Assembly (NCBI GenBank): GCA_947479815.1
Contig: CANKAT010000033.1
Location: forward strand, 1-32,850
DNA: 32,850 nucleotides
Source: Sphingobacteriaceae bacterium
Lineage (GTDB): Bacteria; Bacteroidota; Bacteroidia; Sphingobacteriales; Sphingobacteriaceae
Direction of reading: 5' to 3'
Below the pieces are notes generated by a model that worked only from the letters and a program-made list of their open reading frames with translations, was not told the DNA's origin and did not search any database. Position 1 is the first letter of the stretch. Each line of letters opens with the position of its first letter. The position numbers and the translations under genes were made by a program. Positions 1 to 7,424 of the stretch are shown here, in pieces.

Positions 1-285
1 AGGAACAGCCACTAAATTGGCTACTGCTAGAAACATCAATGGAGTAGCATTTGATGGAAGTGCAGATATTACCATTGCCGCGGCAGCAGATGCAGGAACA
101 TTAACAGGTACCGCATTAAAATCAACAGTGACAGGTTCTAGTTTAACGAGCGTAGGTACTTTAGGTAATTTAACAGTGACCAATCCGATAGCCGGAAGTG
201 TAACCGGTAATGCAGGAACAGCAACTAAATTAGCAGCTTCTAAAAACATCAACGGCGTAGCATTTGATGGAAGTGCTGATATTAC
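1..285 (+). repeat. Pair of 72-bp direct repeats encoding ATKLAxxxNINGVAFDGSADIT
   Basis: Bases 1-72 and 214-285 are near-identical and lie exactly 213 bp (71 codons) apart, in the same frame. Differences are few and mostly synonymous. They are a duplicated module inside the N-terminal part of the fiber-like protein, and show that the coding frame continues past the left window edge. Confidence 0.85.
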
Positions 286-2725
286 TGTACCAGCTGCTGC
301 AGGAACATTAACTGGAATTGTAGCTATTGCCAATGGTGGTACTAATTCAACTGCTGCAGCCACAGCCGGGGGTATTGGATACGGAACAGGTACTGCCCAT
401 GCCTATACAGCTGCAGGCACAACCGGGCAAGTATTAAGTTCAAACGGAGCAGGAGTGCCAACCTGGATTACCCCTTCTGCTTCTGGCGGTGGAGTACCTT
501 ATACTGGTGCAACTGCTGCTGTTGATTTAGGCGCGTATGATTTAACGGTAAATAGTTTAACCGTTGGTAAGGGTGGTGGTAATATAGCTATTAATACTGC
601 AATTGGTCAATATGCGCTTCAAGCTAACACGACTGGTGCCTATAATACAGCAAATGGCTCATCTGCACTTAAATCAAACACGGAGGGTAATGGTAATACA
701 GCCAGTGGTTCTAGTGCGCTTTATTCAAATACGACGGGTACTGGTAATACCGCGAATGGTTTACAGTCGCTTTACTCAAACACGGTGGGTGAAAGTAATA
801 CTGCCATTGGGTATGATGCACTTAGATCCAATACCACAGGGTCTTTAAATATAGCTATTGGGTCATCTGCACTTTATTCAAACACTACGGGAGTTAGTAA
901 TACAGCAAATGGGCGGTCTGCACTTTACTCAAACACCACGGGAAATAATAATACAGCCAATGGATATTATTCGCTTTACTCAAATACGGGGGGTAGTTAT
1001 AATGCGGCTAATGGTTATTATTCTCTTCACTCAAATACGACAGGCGTTGAAAATACCGCCAATGGTTCTTCTTCGTTGCAAAATAACACGACGGGTTCTC
1101 AAAATACTGCTAATGGTACTTCTTCACTTTATTCAAATACAATAGGTAGATATAATTCTGCCAATGGTTATTATTCGCTTTTCTCAAACACCTTGGGTAA
1201 TTATAATTCAGCCAATGGGTATTTATCTTTGCAATATAACACGACGGGTTCTCAAAATACTGCTAATGGTTCTTCTTCACTTAAATTAAACACGGAGGGT
1301 AATGATAACACAGCCAATGGGTATAATACACTTCAAAGCAATACAACCGGCAATTTAAACACTGCAATTGGAGCATCTGCATTAGGTAGTAATTCAGTTG
1401 GCATTGCTAATACCGCAACTGGGGTGAATTCACTCTTTTACAATAGCTCAGGAATCAATAACACAGCTAATGGGAATAGTGCACTTTTTTCAAACACGAT
1501 GGGTAATTATAATACCGCCAGTGGTAGGGTTGCTCTTTATTACAATACCACAGGAGAAAATAACACATCCAGTGGGAATGAAGCTCTTTATAGCAATACC
1601 ACAGGTGGATATAACTCTGCCAGTGGGAACCGATCACTTTTTAATAATACGACTGGGAGCTATAACACGGCAATAGGATATGCTGCAGACGTATTATCCA
1701 ACAACTTAAGCAATGCAACTGCCATAGGTAATGGCGCTATAGTAGCCGCGAGTAATACCATACAATTGGGAAATACGGCTGTAACTGATGTAAACACTAG
1801 CGGCAGTTTAACTGTAAATGGAGTTAAAATTGGTAAGGGCGCTGGTAATGTTTCTACCAATACTGCGATTGGCTATCAATCACTAATCTCAAACACCTCA
1901 GGTTCTAGCAACACCGCTAGTGGTTATAAATCACTTTACTCCAACTTGTGGGGGGTTGAAAACAACGCCAATGGTGTTCAATCATTATTTTACAATACGA
2001 CTGGTAATGGTAACACCGCTAGTGGTTACGCATCATTACTTTCAAACTCTGAAGGTTCTTATAATACAGCCAATGGCAAACTTTCACTTGAGAAAAATAC
2101 CTTTGGTAATTATAATACCGCTAATGGTTTGGAAGCACTAAACTTAAACACAACTGGTAATTATAATACTGCAATTGGAGCTTTTGCAGGTTCTATCAAT
2201 ACAATAGGAACTAACAATACCTTTATTGGATACGATGCTCAAGGATCTTCGGCAACTGCAAGTAATGAAATTACCTTGGGAAATTCATCAATAGCTACAA
2301 TTCGTGCACAAGTTACTTCTATAACTGGTTTATCCGACAGACGTGATAAAACCGATATTAGTACGATTTCTGAAGGCTTAGATTTTTTAAAGCAATTAAA
2401 GCCTGTAAGTTTCACTTGGAATTCGCGCGATAAAGCAAAGGTTGGAATTAAGTCTGCGGGTTTTATTGCACAAGACCTATTAGCTTTACAGCAAAAATCT
2501 ACTATAGGTGCTAATTTAGATTTAGTGAGCCAAGAAAATCCAGATAAATTGGAAGCGCGCTATAGCAATTTATTGCCTGTAATTGTAAAAGCTATTCAAG
2601 AGGAGAGTGCTCAAAAAGATTTAGAGATGGCTCAAAAAGATTCGGAGATTGCGGCTTTAAAAGCAGTATTAAAATCATTAGAAGCAAGATTGCTATCATT
2701 AGAGACAATAGTCAATAAGAAATAA
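2..2725 (+). CDS. Tail-fiber/S74-like repeat protein, 5' end cut by window
   Basis: The frame is open from the first bases of the window, so the gene starts upstream; the TTG at 17 is internal, because its context duplicates codons near 230. Residues below are counted from that TTG. Residues 1-190 are Gly/Ala/Thr-rich, with two copies of a NINGVAFDGSADIT segment typical of phage-tail-fiber-like proteins. Residues 193-549 and 615-733 are 17-residue repeats of the NTANGxxSLxSNTTGxx type, suggesting a beta-roll or beta-helix stalk. The C-terminus is an intramolecular chaperone of the peptidase S74/endosialidase type: SDRRDK (Ser773, Lys778) fits the Ser-Lys self-cleavage dyad, followed by FIAQDL and YSNLLPVIVKAIQE. 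The last ~40 residues are a heptad-like coiled coil. By family knowledge such proteins trimerise and the chaperone is released. A secreted surface or adhesin-like role is inference; the signal peptide lies outside the window. Confidence 0.88.
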   Translation, partial: GTATKLATARNINGVAFDGSADITIAAAADAGTLTGTALKSTVTGSSLTSVGTLGNLTVTNPIAGSVTGNAGTATKLAASKNINGVAFDGSADITVPAAAGTLTGIVAIANGGTNSTAAATAGGIGYGTGTAHAYTAAGTTGQVLSSNGAGVPTWITPSASGGGVPYTGATAAVDLGAYDLTVNSLTVGKGGGNIAINTAIGQYALQANTTGAYNTANGSSALKSNTEGNGNTASGSSALYSNTTGTGNTANGLQSLYSNTVGESNTAIGYDALRSNTTGSLNIAIGSSALYSNTTGVSNTANGRSALYSNTTGNNNTANGYYSLYSNTGGSYNAANGYYSLHSNTTGVENTANGSSSLQNNTTGSQNTANGTSSLYSNTIGRYNSANGYYSLFSNTLGNYNSANGYLSLQYNTTGSQNTANGSSSLKLNTEGNDNTANGYNTLQSNTTGNLNTAIGASALGSNSVGIANTATGVNSLFYNSSGINNTANGNSALFSNTMGNYNTASGRVALYYNTTGENNTSSGNEALYSNTTGGYNSASGNRSLFNNTTGSYNTAIGYAADVLSNNLSNATAIGNGAIVAASNTIQLGNTAVTDVNTSGSLTVNGVKIGKGAGNVSTNTAIGYQSLISNTSGSSNTASGYKSLYSNLWGVENNANGVQSLFYNTTGNGNTASGYASLLSNSEGSYNTANGKLSLEKNTFGNYNTANGLEALNLNTTGNYNTAIGAFAGSINTIGTNNTFIGYDAQGSSATASNEITLGNSSIATIRAQVTSITGLSDRRDKTDISTISEGLDFLKQLKPVSFTWNSRDKAKVGIKSAGFIAQDLLALQQKSTIGANLDLVSQENPDKLEARYSNLLPVIVKAIQEESAQKDLEMAQKDSEIAALKAVLKSLEARLLSLETIVNKK
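593..1663 (+). repeat. 21 in-frame 51-bp tandem repeats (17-residue units)
   Basis: Twenty-one consecutive units of exactly 51 bp run from 593 to 1663 with no indel. Each encodes NTANGxxSLxSNTTGxx or a close variant. A degenerate 22nd unit (NTAIGYAADVL) begins at 1664 and leads into a non-repeat linker. Positions 6-7 and 16-17 of the unit vary, while Asn1, Ala3, Gly5, Leu9, Asn12 and Gly15 are nearly invariant, as expected for one coil of a beta-solenoid. Confidence 0.9.
1859..2215 (+). repeat. Second block of seven 51-bp tandem repeats
   Basis: Seven further 51-bp units of the same family run from 1859 to 2215, with a partial eighth (NTFIGYDAQ) from 2216. Both blocks are introduced by a similar lead-in: VGKGGGNIAI before the first, IGKGAGNVST before the second. 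This indicates that a stalk-plus-leader module was duplicated within the gene. Confidence 0.88.
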
Positions 2726-2740
2726 GCTTCTTTAGGTTAA

Positions 2741-2999
2741 TTATACCGCATTTAATAGTTGGAAATAGCATTGATTTAACACCCTGTACATAATCTTAAG
2801 ATCCTTATGTTGAGCTACAGCTTCTACATAAACAATCGTTCCATCTTTAATGATTCCTACAGCTTGTTCCGCTTTCAACGAATAGGAACATGTAATTGCC
2901 TTAAAAAAACCTCTTGTGGTAAACAGATAAATGATTCTTTCATGGTAAAATGATAGTTTTTCGATATTTGTTTAACTTACTATAATAATCAATCTCCAT
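2741..2999 (-). pseudogene. Decayed minus-strand ORF in the 404-bp gap before purL
   Basis: The gap 2726-3129 has no intact gene. On the minus strand three short coding-like pieces follow each other in three different frames. ATG 2999 gives MEIDYYSKLNKYRKTIILP and a stop. ATG 2943 (ATGA overlap) gives MKESFICLPQEVFLRQLHVP and so on to a stop. A third frame, read to the TAA at 2743-2741, gives KAEQAVGIIKDGTIVYVEAV, then AQHKDLKIMYRVLN. The pieces read like one small protein broken by frameshifts; a 7-A homopolymer (7 T on the minus strand) lies where the second and third pieces would join. The family is not recognised. It could instead be a short ORF with a non-ATG start, or chance. Confidence 0.3.
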
Positions 3000-3086
3000 A
3001 TTATTATCCTCTATTTCGATTATCCATGCGCCTGAAAATTTAATCGATCAAATCACATTCCTCCAAGCAAATTCCCATAAAAAAAT

Positions 3087-3094
3087 TAACTTTG
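3087..3094 (+). promoter_or_regulatory. Putative Bacteroidota -7 box for purL
   Basis: TAACTTTG matches the Bacteroidota -7 consensus TAnnTTTG exactly and lies 35 bp before the purL ATG. No clear TTTG -33 box is seen at the usual spacing, so the call rests on one element. Confidence 0.45.
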
Positions 3095-3129
3095 TACTTT
3101 CCAATATAGACACCCAAAGAAAACGTTCA

Positions 3130-6100
3130 ATGATTCATTTTTTTGTCTCCCCAAATCACAAGGTTTTTGCTGTTCAAACACATACTGAGATAGCTCTGGA
3201 CGATATTAAAAAACTAAATTGGTTATTTGGGGAAGCGCAAAAATCAGTTGATTTGGTACTGCTGGGCTATTATGTTGGGCCCAGAGCGGCAATGATTACG
3301 CCCTGGAGTACCAATGCCGTAGAGATTACACAGAACATGGGTATTTCAGGTATTATCCGCATTGAAGAATTTGAAAAAGTTCCTGCCGATTTTAATGCTT
3401 TTGACCCCATGCTTTCTCAGAAATACACGGAGCTTAACCAAGATATTTATACCTTCCATATTGAGCCGGAGCCCATTCTGCAGATCAGCGATATAGCCGC
3501 CTATAATCAATCAGAAGGGCTAGCGTTAAGTTTGGAGGAAGTTGATTATTTGAATAACTTAGCTTCCAAACTAGGCAGAAAACTAACAGATTCTGAAATT
3601 TTTGCCTTCTCACAAGCTAATTCAGAGCATTGCCGTCATAAAATTTTCAATGGAACCTTTGTAATTGATGGGCAAGAAAAACCAACATCGCTATTCAAAC
3701 TAATCCGTAAAACATCTGAAACGAATCCTAACGAAATTGTTTCGGCTTATAAAGATAATGTAGCCTTTGTAAAAGGTCCAAAACTGACTCAGTTTGCACC
3801 AAAAAGTGCTGATAAACCTGATTTCTACGAAGAAAAAGAATTTGAATCCGTTTTATCGCTGAAAGCAGAAACCCATAATTTCCCGACTACGGTTGAGCCT
3901 TTTAATGGCGCGGCAACCGGTTCAGGAGGTGAAATACGCGACAGATTAGCCGGTGGGCAAGGTTCATTGCCATTGGCAGGAACAGCAGTCTACATGACGT
4001 CCTATTCGCGCTTAGGGTCGGGTCATCCTGATGAAAATCAGGGGCGGGAATGGGAAAACGCTATGCCTGAACGCCCATGGCTCTACCAAACGCCAGTTGA
4101 CATCCTCATCAAAGCATCTAACGGTGCTTCAGATTTTGGAAATAAATTTGGTCAGCCATTGATCACAGGTTCGGTTTTGACATTTGAACATGATGAAAGC
4201 GGACGCAAAACTGGTTACGATAAAGTGATTATGCAGGCAGGAGGTGTGGGTTATGGAAAGCTAAATCAAGCCATCAAGCAAACTCCTCAATCAGGTGATA
4301 AAATTGTGATTCTGGGAGGCGAAAACTACCGTATCGGAATGGGTGGGGCTGCGGTTTCATCAGCAGATACTGGTGCTTTTGGTTCTGGTATTGAGCTCAA
4401 TGCCATTCAGCGTTCAAATCCTGAAATGCAGAAAAGAGCGGCTAATGCAATTCGTGGACTGGTGGAAAGTGATCATAACCCAATCGTATCTATTCATGAT
4501 CATGGTGCTGGAGGGCATTTAAACTGCCTTTCTGAATTGGTAGAAGCAAGCGGCGGACTCATAGATCTAGATAAATTGCCTGTTGGCGACCCCACCTTAT
4601 CTGCAAAAGAAATTATTGGTAACGAATCACAAGAACGTATGGGTTTGGTGATTGGCCAAAAAGATATAGATACCTTAAAGCGCATTGCCGACCGTGAGCG
4701 CTCGCCCATGTATGAGGTTGGTGATGTAACCAATGACCACCGATTTACCTTCGAATCAAAGTCAACAGGCTTAAAGCCAATGGATTATGCTTTAGAAGAT
4801 TTCTTTGGAAGTTCTCCCAAAACCATTATGGCCGATAAAACGGTCAATAGAACTTATGCTGATCTAAGTTATAAAACTTCAGATATTCCATTCTATCTGA
4901 ACCAGGTTTTGCAACTGGAGGCGGTGGCCTGTAAAGATTGGTTAACCAATAAGGTGGATCGTTGTGTGGGTGGAAAAGTGGCAAAGCAGCAATGTGCCGG
5001 TCCGCTACAATTACCATTAAACAATGTGGGCGTGATGGCCCTTGATTTTAAAGGCAAAGAAGGTATTGCAACTTCAATTGGACATTCTCCAATTGCTGCT
5101 TTAATAGATCCTACAGCAGGATCACGTACGGCCATTGCCGAGGCACTTTCAAATATGGTCTGGGCTCCATTAAAGGATGGTTTAGCATCCGTTTCGCTCT
5201 CAGCTAACTGGATGTGGGCCTGCAAGAATGAAGGTGAAGATGCCCGTTTATATGAAGCCGTAAAAGCATGTTCTGATTTTGCTATAGAACTAGGGATTAA
5301 TATCCCAACAGGCAAGGATTCGCTTTCAATGAAGCAAAAATATCCGAATGACGAGGTTATTTCACCTGGAACTGTCATTATTTCTGCAGGCGGAAATTGT
5401 TCAACTATTACCAAGGTAGTTGAACCGGTTCTGAAGCGTAATGGCGGAAATATTTATTACCTCAACCTATCTCAGGATAACTTCAAGCTGGGTGGTTCTT
5501 CGTTTGCTCAGATCCTGAATAGGGTAGGAACCGAGGTTCCAACAATTAAGGATTCTACTTATTTCAAAAAGGCATTCAACGTATTGCAAGACTTGATCAA
5601 AGACCGTAAAATCAAAGCCGGTCACGATGTAGGCAGCGGCGGTTTGATCGTTACTTTATTGGAAATGTGTTTTGCAGATGTGAACCTGGGAGCAAACTTT
5701 GACCTAAGCGTATTACAGGAAAGCGATACCGTCAAGGCTTTGTTTAATGAGAATATTTCATTGGTTTTTCAGGCTGATTCTACTGTAGAAGCTATTTTTG
5801 CACAAAACGGCATAGAGATCTTTAAAATAGGATCGGTTATCGAAGGTAATTCACTAACAATTAAAAATTACAGCGATTCATTCACGTTTAATGTATCTGA
5901 AACCAGAGATATTTGGTATAAAACTTCCTTCCTTTTAGATTCAAAACAATCGAAGAATGGAATGGCGCAGGAACGATACACGAATTATAAAAATCAACCT
6001 TTAAAATTCAAATTTCCAGTAAATTTTGATGGGAAATTACCTGTAATTGCCAAAGGAAAACCAAGACCAAAAGCAGCTATCATTCGCGAAAAAGGAAGTA

Positions 6101-6816
6101 ATTCTGAACGTGAAATGGCCAATGCAATGTTCCTGGCAGGCTTTGATGTGAAAGATGTTCACATGACCGACCTGATCTCAGGCCGAGAAACGCTTCAGGA
6201 TATACAATTTATTGGAGCAGTAGGAGGATTCTCTAATTCGGATGTTTTGGGTTCGGCCAAAGGTTGGGCAGGAGCATTTTTATACAATGAGAAAGCGAAT
6301 ACAGCATTGAAAAACTTCTTCAAACGCGAAGATACTTTATCGGTGGGTATTTGTAATGGCTGTCAATTGTTGATGGAGCTTGAATTGATCAACCCCGAGC
6401 ATGAAGTCCATGGAAAGCTACATCATAATACCTCTAATAAGCATGAAAGCGGCTTTACATCTGTACAGATCCAAAAAAACAATTCGGTTATGCTTTCTTC
6501 TTTAGAAGGTGCTACATTAGGTGTCTGGATTTCGCATGGAGAGGGCAAATTTAATTTACCTTACGCAGAAGACCAGTATACTATCGTAGCTAAATACGGC
6601 TATGATACTTATCCTGCCAATCCCAATGATTCAGATTACAATGCGGCTATGATATGTGATGCCACCGGAAGACATTTAGTGATGATGCCTCATATTGAGC
6701 GCTCTACCTTCCCTTGGAACTGGGCATATTACCCTGAAAGAGCAGAAAAGGACGAGGTTTCACCCTGGTTGGAAGCATTTGTGAATGCCAGGAAGTGGAT
6801 TGAGACTAATTATTAA
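3130..6816 (+). CDS. purL: Phosphoribosylformylglycinamidine synthase, single-chain
   Basis: Catalyses the fourth step of de novo purine synthesis, FGAR + glutamine + ATP to FGAM, in the cytoplasm. At 1228 aa it is the long PurL that fuses PurS-like, synthetase and glutaminase parts. The N-terminal ~150 residues are PurS-like. The FGAM signature SQANSEHCRHKIFNG surrounds Cys168. Two AIRS-type halves follow, with motifs such as KAETHNFPTTVEPFNGAATG and HDHGAGG. The class I glutaminase domain occupies roughly residues 1020-1228, with nucleophile Cys1075 in GICNGCQ and His1188/Glu1190 in PHIERS. All key residues are present and the length is as expected. The ATG at 3130 follows a TAnnTTTG box. 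It appears to be transcribed alone or with the DUF2147 gene 42 bp downstream. Confidence 0.97.
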   Translation: MIHFFVSPNHKVFAVQTHTEIALDDIKKLNWLFGEAQKSVDLVLLGYYVGPRAAMITPWSTNAVEITQNMGISGIIRIEEFEKVPADFNAFDPMLSQKYTELNQDIYTFHIEPEPILQISDIAAYNQSEGLALSLEEVDYLNNLASKLGRKLTDSEIFAFSQANSEHCRHKIFNGTFVIDGQEKPTSLFKLIRKTSETNPNEIVSAYKDNVAFVKGPKLTQFAPKSADKPDFYEEKEFESVLSLKAETHNFPTTVEPFNGAATGSGGEIRDRLAGGQGSLPLAGTAVYMTSYSRLGSGHPDENQGREWENAMPERPWLYQTPVDILIKASNGASDFGNKFGQPLITGSVLTFEHDESGRKTGYDKVIMQAGGVGYGKLNQAIKQTPQSGDKIVILGGENYRIGMGGAAVSSADTGAFGSGIELNAIQRSNPEMQKRAANAIRGLVESDHNPIVSIHDHGAGGHLNCLSELVEASGGLIDLDKLPVGDPTLSAKEIIGNESQERMGLVIGQKDIDTLKRIADRERSPMYEVGDVTNDHRFTFESKSTGLKPMDYALEDFFGSSPKTIMADKTVNRTYADLSYKTSDIPFYLNQVLQLEAVACKDWLTNKVDRCVGGKVAKQQCAGPLQLPLNNVGVMALDFKGKEGIATSIGHSPIAALIDPTAGSRTAIAEALSNMVWAPLKDGLASVSLSANWMWACKNEGEDARLYEAVKACSDFAIELGINIPTGKDSLSMKQKYPNDEVISPGTVIISAGGNCSTITKVVEPVLKRNGGNIYYLNLSQDNFKLGGSSFAQILNRVGTEVPTIKDSTYFKKAFNVLQDLIKDRKIKAGHDVGSGGLIVTLLEMCFADVNLGANFDLSVLQESDTVKALFNENISLVFQADSTVEAIFAQNGIEIFKIGSVIEGNSLTIKNYSDSFTFNVSETRDIWYKTSFLLDSKQSKNGMAQERYTNYKNQPLKFKFPVNFDGKLPVIAKGKPRPKAAIIREKGSNSEREMANAMFLAGFDVKDVHMTDLISGRETLQDIQFIGAVGGFSNSDVLGSAKGWAGAFLYNEKANTALKNFFKREDTLSVGICNGCQLLMELELINPEHEVHGKLHHNTSNKHESGFTSVQIQKNNSVMLSSLEGATLGVWISHGEGKFNLPYAEDQYTIVAKYGYDTYPANPNDSDYNAAMICDATGRHLVMMPHIERSTFPWNWAYYPERAEKDEVSPWLEAFVNARKWIETNY

Positions 6817-6858
6817 TTTAAATTATTCCTAATTTTATGGTTAATTAATTATTGAGCC

Positions 6859-7290
6859 ATGTACAAGTACCTTTTTTTTACGCTACTGCTATTCAACAGT
6901 AATCCTATTTTTTCGCAAAATAAAGACCAAATTATTGGTAAATGGCTCAATGCAACGGGCGAAGCACATATTCAGATCTATGCAAATGCTGGAAAATATT
7001 TTGGGAAGATTGCTTGGATGAAAACGCCAAATGATCCCGACGGGAAACCTCGTCTGGATAAGAATAATCCAGATAATAGCTTAATGAAGAACCCTATTTT
7101 GGGCTTAGTTATCCTGAAAAATTTTGTCTTCGATGATGATATATGGCAGGGTGGAAGTATTTATGATCCTAAAACAGGTAAAACCTATAGCTGCAAAATT
7201 ACTCTTCAGGGTTCTGATAAATTAAATGTAAGAGGTTTTGTAGGATTCTCGATGCTTGGAAGGACCGAACGCTGGACACGAGTTAAATGA
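6859..7290 (+). CDS. DUF2147 family secreted protein
   Basis: A 143-aa protein with a Sec signal peptide (about residues 1-19, ending IFSQ) and a DUF2147 domain: GKWLN near the start, YFGKIAWMKTPNDPDGKPRL in the middle, and YDPKTGKTYSCKI and GRTERWTRV near the end. By family knowledge these are small exported beta-rich proteins of unknown biochemical role, often compared with lipocalin-like folds. The gene lies 42 bp after purL and could be co-transcribed, although their functions are not obviously linked. Its TGA overlaps the ATG of a possible small ORF in the ATGA arrangement. Confidence 0.85.
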   Translation: MYKYLFFTLLLFNSNPIFSQNKDQIIGKWLNATGEAHIQIYANAGKYFGKIAWMKTPNDPDGKPRLDKNNPDNSLMKNPILGLVILKNFVFDDDIWQGGSIYDPKTGKTYSCKITLQGSDKLNVRGFVGFSMLGRTERWTRVK

Positions 7291-7397
7291 TGAAGAGCAT
7301 CACTGCGATTATTGTTTTTAGTTCGTTTTTTAGTTTTCAATCACTATCTCAAACACTAATACCCTTAGCTTCTCGAAAAAATACGAGTTTTTGCTAA
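7287..7397 (+). CDS. Possible 36-aa secreted peptide or truncated gene remnant
   Basis: ATG 7287 overlaps the stop of the DUF2147 gene (ATGA), and the frame runs 36 codons to TAA 7395-7397. The product begins with a convincing Sec signal peptide (MMKSITAIIVFSSFFSFQ, then SLSQ) and has only about 14 residues after the likely cleavage site, ending in Cys. Overlap with the preceding stop is typical of translational coupling. Either a short exported peptide is made, or this is the surviving signal-peptide end of a gene whose body was lost. Nothing else is recognisable up to the convergent DUF5916 gene. Confidence 0.35.
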   Translation: MMKSITAIIVFSSFFSFQSLSQTLIPLASRKNTSFC

Positions 7398-7424
7398 TTA
7401 AACTATGACCCAATAAGCAACCCC

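Noticed and set aside
593-2215. Regular 51-bp repeats resembling a CRISPR or other non-coding array
   Set aside because: The unit is fully coding and in frame, variation follows codon positions, and there are no constant-repeat/unique-spacer blocks.
4893-5414. 173-codon antisense ORF inside purL
   Set aside because: Shadow of the purL frame; the purL reading is a complete conserved enzyme and the antisense product has no recognisable features.
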